Source: Oceanobacillus polygoni | Lineage (GTDB): Bacteria; Bacillota; Bacilli; Bacillales; Amphibacillaceae | NCBI RefSeq assembly: GCF_008304605.1 | Contig: NZ_PIJY01000004.1 | Coordinates: 1-64,000, forward strand | Length of the DNA stretch: 64,000 bases | Direction: 5' to 3' | Part shown: in pieces, positions 1 through 8,601 of the stretch | How positions within the stretch are numbered: the stretch's first letter is position 1 | Layout of the letters: every line of letters starts with the position of its first letter | Program-made: the position numbers and the translations under genes | The notes under the pieces: generated by a model | Told to the model about the DNA's origin: nothing | Seen by the model: only the letters and a program-made list of their open reading frames with translations | Database searches by the model: none

Positions 1-2
1 GA

Positions 3-128
3 GTAATTGATGGAATGCCTAAGGGTGCGCCTGTGCCCGACTTCCCAGAACTTCCAGAGCAATTTGCCCCAGGGATTGATCGTGATGATTATCATCGGAT
101 TTTAAAACGTTTAAAAAGTAATATGTAA
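3..128 (+). CDS. 3' end of an unidentified gene (partial)
   Basis: An open frame enters from the left edge and ends at TAA 126-128, giving 41 residues that start VIDGMPKGAPVPDFPELP and end RILKRLKSNM. It is followed seven bases later by a strong terminator, which supports it as the real end of a transcribed gene. The tail is proline-rich, then basic. I do not recognise the family, and too little is present to assign a function. Confidence 0.6.
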   Translation, partial: VIDGMPKGAPVPDFPELPEQFAPGIDRDDYHRILKRLKSNM

Positions 129-134
129 TCTACA

Positions 135-168
135 AAAAGAGCTAGGAGGAAATCCTCTTAGCTCTTTT
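135..168 (+). terminator. Rho-independent terminator
   Basis: A 15-bp stem (one G-T pair) runs from AAAAGAGCTAGGAGG to its complement ending TTAGCTCTTTT, with a 4-base AAAT loop. The 5' A run and 3' T run let it work in both directions, for the left-edge gene and for the acetyltransferase remnant. Confidence 0.85.
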
Positions 169-176
169 CCGTTATG

Positions 177-389
177 TTAAAAGGTAAAGTGGGAAACCTG
201 TTCACCTTCAATGATTAATCCTTCTACTTCTTGGAAACCTACTTTTTCGAAGATTCGTTTTGCATGTTCATTCGTTGCCACAAAATTTAGTTGGTCTTCA
301 CGGAAGCGCAAGGATATCCAATCGTCTTTTGTAATGGGTTGTAAATGCAGGATATTTAAATTTCCTTTTATTGATTGGGTGTATATCCT
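177..389 (-). pseudogene. GNAT acetyltransferase remnant with internal deletion
   Basis: Read leftward, the frame has a GNAT-like N-terminal piece (LHLQPITKDDWISLRF, then DQLNFVA) joined directly to a GNAT C-terminal piece (NEHAKRIFEKVGF, then a Gly-Glu-rich end), stopping at 177. BltD/PaiA-type acetyltransferases are about 150 residues, and the acetyl-CoA binding core between these pieces is missing. An in-frame stop lies just upstream at 390-392 and there is no clear start or ribosome site. The ends fit one family, so I read this as one gene that lost roughly 80 codons. It cannot make an active enzyme. Confidence 0.65.
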
Positions 390-531
390 TTAGCTCAATA
401 CATATAAAATCTAGAAAAAGGCAAAAATACCTGGTCATCAGGATTATTTTAAAAATACTTTTTACATCTTAATTAAGGGGTACTACCAACAAAACGCGGA
501 AAACATACGCTAAGCAAAATTCGACATAAAG

Positions 532-565
532 AAAGCCGAGTTTTCCTACGCTAAGGAATTCTCGG
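532..565. repeat. Imperfect hairpin unit of a degenerate repeat family
   Basis: GCCGAGTTTTCC and GGAATTCTCGGC form an imperfect stem around TACGCTAA. The same TTTTCC and TACGCTAAG words recur at 494-512 and, inverted or altered, at 649-691 and 771-796. Confidence 0.45.
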
Positions 566-770
566 CATTCATTTTTATTGAATAAGAGGGCCCAGTGAAT
601 TTAAACTAGCTAGTTTCTTCATATCGGGGTAATCGTCTTGATAAAATGCTTAGCGTTGTAAATCCGCATTTTCCTGACGCTACCCCAATGACTAATTATT
701 TGACTTTCTCCTCACCATGACCATCTAGCAGATGTTGAGTGAAAATAAAGTTCTTATTTTTGATGGTGAA

Positions 771-796
771 AAGCCGTATTTTTCCGTTGGAAAATG
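771..796. repeat. Second hairpin unit of the degenerate repeat family
   Basis: GCCGTATTTTTCC pairs with GGAAAATGCGGC around a 3-base loop. It is similar in design to the unit at 532-565, so both may be remains of one REP-like or miniature mobile element. Confidence 0.45.
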
Positions 797-1018
797 CGGC
801 AACTTCAAATATAAAAAAGTAATTGACCCAATTATAGAACAAAAATAGGGTGCAAAATTATATAATCGTACCCCCTCCAATGTAAAAAAGCTGGCATAAT
901 GGTTCAGTATTATCCAACTAAATAGTAGGATAAATTATCTTTTTACATAAATAAAAGGAACAAGGGAAAACTAATTGCCGAACGGGCAAGTTCAATAAAT
1001 TAATGGGAGGTTTTTAAT

Positions 1019-1333
1019 ATGGCACAACAAAACTCACAACAACAGATACAGCAGGCTGTACAACAAGCCAAACAAGCACAACAAGCTGTTCAACAGGCAC
1101 AAGCTAGTGCTAATCCACAACAACTGCAGCAGGCACAACAACAACTTCAACAAGCACAGCAAGGTTTGCAAAATGCACAAAACCAAGCTGGGGCCAATGC
1201 ACAGCAAAACACTGAACTTCAGCAAGCCCAGCAACAATTACAACGAGCAACCCAGCAGGTACAACAAGCGCAACAAAATCAAGCAACTCAGCAAGCCCAG
1301 CAATCCCAAAACGAACAAAATCGTTATCAATAA
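1019..1333 (+). CDS. Glutamine-rich coiled-coil small protein
   Basis: The gene encodes 104 residues, of which 51 are glutamine by my count; most others are Ala, Asn or Leu. In the middle, Leu recurs every seven residues (LQQAQQQ, LQQAQQG, LQNAQNQ), the pattern of an alpha-helical coiled coil. There is no signal peptide or membrane segment. GGGAGG lies 9 bases before the ATG, so the start is well supported. A short hairpin and then tRNA-Gln follow. Low-complexity Gln/Asn-rich proteins occur among spore proteins of Bacillaceae, but this is not a gamma-type SASP by sequence. Its function is unknown. It is one of the few intact genes in a decaying segment. Confidence 0.75.
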   Translation: MAQQNSQQQIQQAVQQAKQAQQAVQQAQASANPQQLQQAQQQLQQAQQGLQNAQNQAGANAQQNTELQQAQQQLQRATQQVQQAQQNQATQQAQQSQNEQNRYQ

Positions 1334-1339
1334 TACAAT

Positions 1340-1357
1340 GTCCCCTTTTCGGGGGAC
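1340..1357 (+). terminator. Short hairpin between Gln-rich gene and tRNA
   Basis: GTCCCC pairs with GGGGAC around TTTTCG. The T tract after it is weak (TTAATT), so it may be a leaky terminator or a processing signal ahead of the tRNA. Confidence 0.5.
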
Positions 1358-1362
1358 TTAAT

Positions 1363-1434
1363 TGGTCTATAGCCAAGTGGTAAGGCATCGGGTTTTGATC
1401 CCGTGATTCGCTGGTTCGAATCCAGCTAGACCAG
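1363..1434 (+). tRNA. tRNA-Gln (anticodon UUG)
   Basis: The 72-base cloverleaf has acceptor arms TGGTCTA/TAGACCA, D-loop AGCCAAGTGGTAAGGC, an anticodon loop reading TTTTGAT with TTG as anticodon, T-loop GGTTCGAATCC and G as discriminator. The U-A first pair and overall sequence match Firmicute tRNA-Gln. The 3' CCA is not encoded (TTTT follows), so it must be added after transcription. It stands alone, 29 bases after the Gln-rich gene. Confidence 0.95.
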
Positions 1435-1624
1435 TTTTCCCTTAATAAAAGTAACTGGGGTTATTACATTTTTAATATGGATTATATGGGGTATTTATTT
1501 CGGGATTCATTGTCTATGATGTCGGTTACAAATATCTGAAAGAGATTTGTATTAAAGGATGTTTTTTATTTAAAAAAATCGCATAGAAAAAGTGGAGACA
1601 TTAAAGCAATGTTCCACTTATTTT

Positions 1625-2055
1625 TTACTGAACTGTAAACCCACCGTCAATAGGAATAATAGCACCATTCATGAAGTTTGCTTCATCAGATGCAAGGAAT
1701 ACTGCTAAATCAGCTACTTCATAGTCGTTACCAAAACGCTTTATGGGGATACTATCGGCAGTTCGTGTTTTATTTATTCCTCGGTTATTGGAGTTTGAAT
1801 AGTACCTGGCGCAATTGCATTAACTTTAATTCCTTTAGAAGAATAAACAGCAGCAAGGTGTTTTGTATAGCCAACAACGCCATGTTTGGCAGCAGTATAC
1901 GCTGCGCCACCCTTTTGCGCCACCAACCCACCTTCTAGATTTAAGTCGGCAACAACAACCTTTGCTCCTTCACTGGCGAAACGGCTGGATTCACTTTTTC
2001 CCATACCAGATGCCCCACCTGTAACTATTGCTACCTTATTTTTTAATCTATCCAT
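1625..2055 (-). pseudogene. Short-chain dehydrogenase pseudogene (deletion and frameshift)
   Basis: Reading leftward from ATG 2055, preceded by AGGGAGG, the frame starts like an SDR with the cofactor motif TGGASGMG and VVVADLNLEGG. It then jumps to QKGGAAYTAAKHGVVGYTKH, the catalytic YxxxK region. About 90 residues, including the NAG motif and catalytic Ser, are absent. After PGTIQTPITEE the frame stops, yet the normal C-terminus (RFGNDYEVADLAVFL, ending GGFTVQ) continues in another frame to a stop at 1625. An intact family member is about 250 residues. The gene is clearly inactivated. It resembles FabG/glucose-dehydrogenase-like SDRs, and its substrate is unknown. Confidence 0.85.
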
Positions 2056-2638
2056 TATTATTCCTCCCTTTCACTAAACCACAATTTAACATTCCCCTAA
2101 AATGACCAACATAAACTGATTTTATACAAAAAAATCAATTAATTGGTCCGATTATGAAAGTAAGCTGCATATAAAACCAGGTTGATTCCTTGAAATATCT
2201 TGTTTCAAGTTATGGCTTTCTTGTATCGGATAAAGTTTTATAAAAACAATAAAGAACGCACATAATAAATTTAGAAATCTTTATTAAAACATCTAACATG
2301 ATTGATGCTCTGTCGACTACAGAATTAGGAAATCTGTGATAAACTTACTCGCATTTACCTAATGTGTCTATAAGTAGCAAGAGCTACCTTGTCGGACTTT
2401 ACTATCATCACATCTAAAGATGGGCTTTCACTTCTGGACAGCAAATCAAGAAGATTAAACTATCAATTATGGATACTTATTGACTGAGGTTGTGCAATTT
2501 GCGATAAATACGTTTTTTAAAATTTATTTTCCAACACCCAAACCTGGATAAGAACTTATAAAAAATACACTAGATTCACGTAAATATTGCGGGAATAATC
2601 AGCAACCACCTTCGAGATGTTTATACAATGTTAAGGAG
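2056..2638. other. Gene-free stretch
   Basis: Nearly 580 bases between the SDR pseudogene and the ProP-like gene show no convincing coding frame, tRNA or strong terminator. A leftward 34-codon frame around 2364-2465 looks protein-like but has no start and no family I recognise. Confidence 0.5.
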
Positions 2639-4071
2639 TTGACAAGAAATAAGAAAAAAATCAACGTTGTAGATATTCAAAAAGCTAAGAAAAGCGTGTT
2701 TGCTACAGGGATAGGAAACGCTATGGAATGGTTTGATTTTGGATTATATTCATATTTAGCTGTTATTATTAGTCAAAACTTTTTTACTGGTGTTGAGAAT
2801 AATCAGTTACAATTAGTGCTCACATTTGCAACATTTGCGATTGCCTTTTTAATGCGTCCTTTAGGAGGTATTATATTTGGTAAAATCGGAGACAAATTTG
2901 GAAGAAAAATTGTTTTAACAACCACGATTATTATCATGGCATTTTCCACATTACTAATCGGTTTATTACCTACATATGATCAAATCGGTATATGGGCACC
3001 AATACTCTTATTAATTGCTAGGATTATTCAGGGTTTTTCAACTGGTGGCGAATATGCTGGTGCAATGGTCTATATTGCAGAATCTTCCCCAGACAATAAA
3101 AGAAATATGTTTGGAAGTGGATTGGAAATCGGTACGCTCAGTGGTTATATATTAGCTTCATTACTTGTCAGTACACTCTTTGTCATTTTATCTGATCAGC
3201 AGATGTCTTCATGGGGTTGGAGAATACCGTTTCTATTCGGTTTACCCTTAGGACTTATTGGGTTGTATTTAAGAAGACATTTAGAAGAAACACCCATTTT
3301 TGAAAATGAACTTTCTGATGATGAAGGCAAAGAGGAAAGCTTCCTATCTATTTTAAAAAATCACCAAAAGGATATTCTTGTATGTTTTGTTGCTGTAGCC
3401 TTCTTTAATATTACAAACTATATGTTATTATCATACATGCCTTTTTATTTAAATGAGATAATTGGATTATCTAGTGAAGTAGGAACTATATTAATTACTA
3501 TTATAATGATAATTATGGTGCCGCTTGTGTTTATGTTTGGGAAGCTCAGTGATAAAATTGGAAACAAGACTGTCTTATTAATTGGTTTAGGAGGATTAAC
3601 CCTATTATCTGCTCTCTCTTTTTATTTAACAAACTTGAATGCTCTAGTATTTATTTCATTCGGTCTCCTAATTTTAGGTGTTCTACTTTCAACTTATGAG
3701 GGTACACTTCCTGGATCGTTACCAACAATGTTCTCCACAGATATTCGATATAGAACATTAGCTGTAACCTTTTATGTCTCCGTTTCATTATTTGGTGGTA
3801 CTACCCCATTAGTTGCAACATGGCTAGTCCTCCAAACCGGAAATAACTTGGCACCTGGTTTCTATCTAACAATTGTTAGTATTATCGGATTTTTGGTGGT
3901 ATCATTCTTTTTCAGTAACACTTCAGGAAAATCTCTAAAGGGGTCCTACCCAACAGTTGCTACTAAATCTGAGTATAAAGAACTGTTGAAAATCCAAAAG
4001 ATTCATTATGGTGGAGCGAGGAAAAGGAAAAAGCTGAAGAAAAAGAGAACAATCCTGATTCAGATAAATAG
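2639..4071 (+). pseudogene. ProP-type MFS proline/betaine transporter, C-terminus frameshifted
   Basis: The first ~447 residues form a 12-helix MFS carrier of the metabolite:H+ symporter (ProP/shikimate) family, with [11 protein letters not shown] in helix 1, loop motif [10 protein letters not shown] and [13 protein letters not shown]. At about 3980-3985 one base appears lost. In the other frame a normal acidic tail follows ([10 protein letters not shown], then [10 protein letters not shown], ending PDSDK), stopping at TAG 4069-4071. The open frame runs on to 4246 with an unrelated Ser/Lys-rich end. The start is weak: TTG 2639 abuts AAGGAG with no spacing, and ATG 2628 leads only to a stop. 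The core may still be made with an aberrant tail. Likely substrates are compatible solutes, by family. Confidence 0.75.
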
Positions 4072-4309
4072 AGCAAAACATCGTGGGGAGGTGGAGACAC
4101 AAGGCTCCCCTTCCTATCACATCTATGTGCCCTACAATTCGCAGCAATTCCTTTTCATTTTCTTAAGTTTCCAATTAAAAAAGCCGGGAATCATAACCAT
4201 TTGTAGTAGATCTAGTTCTTCATTAATTCATCCAATGAGCTCTTAGGATGATTCTGTTTAGATTGGGCTGTTTTTTTACCTTATATTTCTACACGAACGC
4301 CTCAGTGTA

Positions 4310-5008
4310 TTACCAGTAATATCGATTTATTGGGACCCACATATAATGAGGCATCATTGTTTGAGGATGAACACATATCCGTTGTCCTTGACGACCGCCC
4401 GGTCCAAATACGCCTGGAGGTATAGGCATGCCGCCTTGACCTTGATTTCCTTGCCCTTGTCCTTGACCACCACCCGATCCAAATATTCCTGGAGGTATAG
4501 GCATGCCGTCTTGACCTTGATTTCCTTGCCCTTGTCCTTGACCACCACCCGATCCAAATATTCCTGGAGGTATAGGCATGCCGCCTTGACCTTGATTTCC
4601 TTACCCTTGTCCTTGACCACCACCCGATCCAAATATTCCTGGAGGTATAGGCATGCCGCCTTGACCTTGATTTCCTTACTGTTGTCCTTCATTTCCTCCT
4701 TGACCAAATTGTCCGAGTATGTCTTGAGGCGTTGGCATACCGCCCTGACCTTGACCTTCGCCATTACCTTGTTGCTCCTGTCCGCCTGATTCCCCCTGCC
4801 CACCACCTTGTTGACTTTGACCTTCAGCTTGAGGCTGTGATGATGGAAAACAAACAACAGATTGCGTTGAACCATCTGGCATATTTATTTCCCCTTGTAG
4901 TCCTCCTTGATTTGATTCATCATCACCTTCCTGACCTTGTACAGGGAAACAAACCATTGGTCCTTGACGGTATCCTCCAAACGGTTGATTGTAATTAAAA
5001 TAAGCCAT
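4310..5008 (-). pseudogene. Gly/Gln-rich tandem-repeat protein broken by two stop codons
   Basis: From ATG 5008 (AAAGGAGG six bases upstream; the ATG at 5014 touches the ribosome site) the protein begins MAYFNYNQPFGGYRQ with two VCFP motifs. It enters a Gly/Gln-rich zone, then 25-residue repeats of type GMPIPPGIFGSGGGQGQGQG plus NQGQG, and ends MMPHYMWVPINRYYW at 4310. TAA codons at 4676-4678 and about 4601-4603 replace CAA-like codons in the repeats, while the frame is otherwise kept through all units. The first stop leaves 110 residues. Aromatic ends, Cys-Phe-Pro motifs and Gly-rich repeats suggest a spore coat or surface protein, but this is a guess. Confidence 0.7.
4421..4720 (-). repeat. 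Four 75-bp tandem repeats
   Basis: The word TATAGGCATG recurs at 4421, 4496, 4571 and 4646, exactly 75 bases apart, and the units between are almost identical. A fifth, diverged unit (GMPTPQDILGQF) precedes them in reading order. Each unit encodes 25 residues. Confidence 0.9.
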
Positions 5009-5557
5009 ATTCATCCTCCTTTGTAGATATTGCCTATTTTATTCACCCAGGACTTATTTAGATACAAACTTCATAAATATGATATTTTAGCCTAAAGTTA
5101 ATTTTCTTGAACTACTTAGCTTTTAGCCCAGTGTAAAAACCCCACGACAAAATTTTAAATTGATTGCAGAAATTATGTTAGGAAATTAAGTGTATTATTC
5201 AGTTATTTAATATAGTAGGCGAAATAAACTTTACTTGTAATATACTATAAAACTTACTTACATAAATAAAAGAAATCAGGGAAATTTAAATGTGCTGAAC
5301 GTGACACGTTTAAAAATGAAGGTTATATACCCAATGAAAAAATAATGAGTGCTAAGATACCAGGAAATAATCCAATCCCAAATAGACCAACAAATATGGA
5401 GAGAATTAATACATCGTTACCCATAGGTGGAAAAGGTATTTCAACTGCTTCGTAATATTAGGTTGGATTTCCGAACGTTGGTGGGATAGTATGTTTGATT
5501 TATCCTTGCCGGCTCCAGATAAACCTACAATAACAACAAATTCTCCATCGTTTATTA
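5009..5557. other. Rearranged non-coding stretch with a duplicated leader and gene scraps
   Basis: Bases 5190-5330 repeat features of the leader at 895-1018: ATAGTAGG, TTACATAAATAAAAG, AGGGAAA, GAACG and a purine-rich site. A 36-codon rightward frame starts at ATG 5345 but has no ribosome site. The opposite strand at 5325-5457 has a hydrophobic frame (ILSIFVGLFGIGLFPG). Both are doubtful as genes. Confidence 0.45.
5460..5555 (-). pseudogene. phnC: PhnC-like ATPase fragment in reverse orientation
   Basis: Leftward translation from about 5555 gives INDGEFVVIVGLSGAGK, the first beta strands and Walker A motif of phosphonate ABC ATPases (PhnC). After the Walker lysine the match ends (DKSNILSHQ instead of STLL). 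Only about 17 residues are conserved. It lies back to back with the PhnE remnant at 5556, whereas phnC and phnE normally run in the same direction, so an inversion or join took place here. Confidence 0.6.
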
Positions 5558-5902
5558 TTGGGTATATTAGCCAAATTAATTAGTGAAACAATTGAATCTG
5601 TCGATATGAACCCATTAGAGGCAATGCGCGCATCTGGCGGAAATGTATTTCAGGTCATTTGGTATGCTTTAATTCCACAAGTGCTGCCACAGTTTACGTC
5701 ATTGGTACTTTATGTTTTTGAAATTAATATTCGTGCCTCTGTTGTACTAGGGTTAGTTGGTGCAGGTGGTATTGGACTAATCTTGAATCAACAATTAGGT
5801 TTTTATAATTATCCAAATGCGATGATGATTATTATTCTTATCTTTGTAGTTGTCATTGTTATTGAATACATTAGTACGAAAATAAGGGAGGCATTGCTAT
5901 AA
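5556..5902 (+). pseudogene. phnE: PhnE permease, C-terminal half only
   Basis: The 114-codon frame starts at the rearrangement point with GILAKLISETIESVDMNPLEAM. It contains the EAA permease loop (EAMRASGGN, then LIPQ) and IRASVVLGLVGAGGIG, both typical of phosphonate/phosphate-type ABC permeases. Intact PhnE is about 260-270 residues, so the N-terminal half with the first helices is gone. No ribosome site precedes the first usable TTG (5558). The stop TAA 5900-5902 overlaps the ATG of the next permease gene by one base, an operon-like arrangement left from the intact locus. Confidence 0.8.
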
Positions 5903-6701
5903 TGGAAAATTATTCCTTACCTCCAAAACCAAAAAAATCAGCCTTTAAAACGATTAGAAATATCGGTATTGTCATTTTAATTATCGCAATGTATATATGG
6001 ACATTGTCAGTATTGATATTGACTGGGGACGAGCCATTGAACGTGCAGCAAATAACTTTTCTCGTGTGATACCAAGATTATTCAGCCCGGATTGGTCAGC
6101 AACTAGTGATGTGGCCATGAGCATGCTGGAAACAGTATTTATTGCATTTGCAGGTTCTTTAATGGCAGCTATAATTGCCATACCATTAGCATTTCTTGCA
6201 GCTCGTAATATGATGGGTGGCGTCATTGCCTCAACAATCGGGAAATGGATACTATCAGCTGTGCGTGCATTCCCAGATATCATTTTAGCGATTCTATTTG
6301 TTGTAGCTGTTGGGCCGAATGAATTTGCAGGGGTGCTTGCTATCGCAATTGGTTCTACAGGAATGCTAGGGAAAATGTTCTCCGAAATCATCGAATCCAT
6401 TGATATGAACGTTGTCGAAGCAATGGAAGCAAGTGGGGCAAATAAAATACAAATTCTATTCTATGGGGTAATCCCACAGATCACACCGGAATTCTTATCT
6501 TATGCGATCTATCGTTTCGAGGTAGATATCCGTGCATCCTCCATCTTAGGTATTGTTGGTGCAGGTGGTATCGGTACAATGATAATATTTGCATCTAACA
6601 ACCGAAATTGGAATGAGATGGGTACTATTTTACTTGCAATTATCATTGTCGTAACAATTATCGATTTCACCTCTGCAAGAATAAGACGAAAAATTGTTTA
6701 A
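5902..6701 (+). pseudogene. phnE: Second PhnE permease, frameshifted near the N-terminus
   Basis: ATG 5902 follows GGGAGG and encodes MENYSLPPKPKKSAFKTIRN and the first membrane helix (IGIVILIIAMYIWT). Near 6000-6003 the frame changes by one base, and the rest of PhnE continues from VSIDIDWGRAIERA to 6701. That rest has the EAA loop EAMEASGANKIQ and ASSILGIVGAGGIG. Restoring one base gives a normal-length protein of about 266 residues. Two PhnE subunits next to PhnC fit a phosphonate or phosphate-ester importer. With both partners broken, the transporter cannot work. Confidence 0.8.
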
Positions 6702-6731
6702 GTTTTAGGCAATGATGATTATAATAAGCAT

Positions 6732-6763
6732 GATGTCCCAAAGGAATCCTTTGGGGCATCTTT
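6732..6763 (+). terminator. Rho-independent terminator after phnE
   Basis: ATGTCCCAAAGG pairs with CCTTTGGGGCAT (one G-T pair) around a short AAT loop, followed by CTTTAC. Confidence 0.75.
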
Positions 6764-6785
6764 ACTTTAGGAAGGATGATTTATC

Positions 6786-8312
6786 TTGCATACGCAATCA
6801 TCAATTACATTACTCTATACAAGTGATATTCATGGCAACGCAATGCCTATTTTATATGGAACAAACGAGTAAGCACCAATTGGCTTAGCCAAATATGCTA
6901 CTGTTGTGAAACGAATCCAGCAACAAGAAAAAAACTTAATCGTAATTGATAATGGTGATCTAATTCAGGGTACACCATTAATGACATATTACGTAAAAGC
7001 ATATAGCAGTTATGAAAATCCAATGATTGAAATTATGAACCGAATTGGTATTGATGCTGCTGTGATTGGTAACCATGAATTTAACTTCGGGAAAAAGATA
7101 CTTTCTAATGCAGTTCATCAATCTAACTTTCCATGGCTATCAGCAAATATATTAGATCAAGAAACGAAAGAACCTAATTTCGGACCACCATACATCCTAA
7201 AAACAATGGAAAACGGTATTAAAGTAGCTATTGTCGGTGTCACAACCCATTATATTCCAAACTGGGAAACACCCGCACATATTCAAGGTCTACAATTCCA
7301 GGACGCATATACAACATTAGAAAGCTGGGTTAAAACGATTCGGGAAGCTGAGAAACCAGATGTCCTCATTGCTTCCTACCATGGCGGATTTGAACGTGAT
7401 TTAGCAACTGGAGAACCAACAGAAACCTTCACTGGAGAGAATCAAGCCTATCAAATGTGTGAACAAATTCAAGGTATTGATGTTCTGTTAACTGGACATC
7501 AACATCGACGATTAAACGATGTCCTTCATGATGTGCTTGTCCTTCAGCCTGGAAATAATGGACAAGTTTATGGAAAGGTTCACATCGACCTGGAACAAAG
7601 ACAGGGAAAGTGGCATATTACCGAAAAGACAGGGAGTCTTCATACACTAGAAAATACGGAGTCAAACATAGAGATAATCAACTACATGCAGGATATGGAA
7701 GCATCGACACAACTATGGCTGGATCAGCCGATTGGATCCATTGAAGGAGATATGGCAATCACCTCTCCCTTCGAAGCACGTATTAAAAAGCACCCATTTA
7801 TCCGATTTATCCAGGATGTACAAATTGCTGAGAGTGGTGTCGATATTTCGGTTACTTCCCTTCTAAACAATGCGTCAACTGGATTTAAGTCAGTTGTTAC
7901 AATGCGTGATATCGTATCAAATTATATGTACCCTAATACGCTTGTAGTGCTTGAATTAACTGGTGAAGCAATTAAAGCTGCATTAGAAAAAAGTGCAGAA
8001 TACTTTACCATAGCGGATCAACAACTAGCCGTCAATCCAACATATATTAAGCCGAAGCCGCAGCACTATAACTATGATATGTGGGAGGGTATTGAATACA
8101 CCGTTCATGCCTCTAAACCCGTCGGGTCACGAGTAACTGCTATTACCTATCAGGAGAAACCGCTGGAGAACAATGAAACGTATCACGTTGTATTAAATAA
8201 TTATCGTGCTTCCGGTGGTGGTAATTACGATATGTTTAAAAATAAGCCTGTCGTTAAGGAAATCCAAAAGGATACGGTTGAATTGATCCAGGCATATTTC
8301 GAAAAATATTAA
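6786..8312 (+). pseudogene. 5'-nucleotidase/metallophosphatase with early stop codon
   Basis: A TTG start at 6786 follows GGAAGG and gives LHTQSSITLLYTSDIHGNAM, the first metal motif (DxH) of UshA/YfkN-type 5'-nucleotidases. TAA at 6870-6872 then interrupts the frame at codon 29, and the protein continues in the same frame to 8312. Later motifs are intact: DNGDLIQGT, GNHEFNFG, SYHGGFE, GHQHR and the C-terminal substrate-binding domain with NNYRASGGGNYD. Full length would be about 508 residues. Re-initiation at GTG 6906 would miss the first metal ligands. Such enzymes sit beside phn-type ABC genes in Bacillaceae, which fits salvage of phosphorylated compounds. Confidence 0.8.
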
Positions 8313-8406
8313 ACTGTTCAAGCAATTGTGAAGGATAACTTTCGGGTTGTTGTATAAACCACTTTTAGAAACATAGGTGAAAAGAGATGATATAATTATT
8401 ATAAAG

Positions 8407-8458
8407 ATGGGCGGAAGTAGTAGCCAGCGACCAACTTTTTGCTACTACTTCCGCCCAT
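8407..8458. terminator. Long perfect hairpin after the nucleotidase
   Basis: ATGGGCGGAAGTAGTAGC is followed 16 bases later by its exact complement, an 18-bp perfect stem. The T-richness after it is modest (TTTATCATTT), so it may act as a terminator or be a small palindromic element. Confidence 0.65.
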
Positions 8459-8601
8459 TTATCATTTAAGGCTAGTGTTCCATCCAACTAGAATCGATTT
8501 TAAATACGATTATAAAGATGTGTGATCTTTTTTCTGATACCCTTTCAAGAAAAAAACTCCCCTTTAAGCAAACTTACTTTTCCTACTTAAGGAGGAGTAT
8601 A

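Larger units (their letters stand above)
393..1018. other. Non-coding stretch with degenerate palindromic repeats and a leader
   Basis: No complete gene is seen. Bases 486-810 hold several related hairpin-like units built on GCCGAG/GCCGCA, TTTTCC and ACGCTA. A 24-residue leftward tail ending PLIQ (stop at 575-577) may be a gene scrap. Bases 895-1018 are the leader of the glutamine-rich gene and resemble 5190-5330. Confidence 0.5.

Noticed and set aside
2364..2465. Leftward frame of 34 codons with protein-like composition (NLLDLLSRSESPSLDVMIV)
   Set aside because: No start codon, ribosome site or recognisable family, and a stop lies just upstream. Too short to call.
4421..4720. Regular repeats considered as a CRISPR array
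   Set aside because: The 75-bp units are directly adjacent with no unique spacers and encode protein.
4346..4875. Two long frames in other phases across the 75-bp repeats
   Set aside because: A repeat length divisible by three keeps all phases open. Ribosome site, start and conserved ends support only the Gly/Gln-rich frame.
5345..5455. Rightward 36-codon frame (MSAKIPGNNPIPNRP) and the opposite hydrophobic frame at 5325-5457
   Set aside because: They overlap on opposite strands, neither has a ribosome site, and each is what the other would produce by mirror composition.
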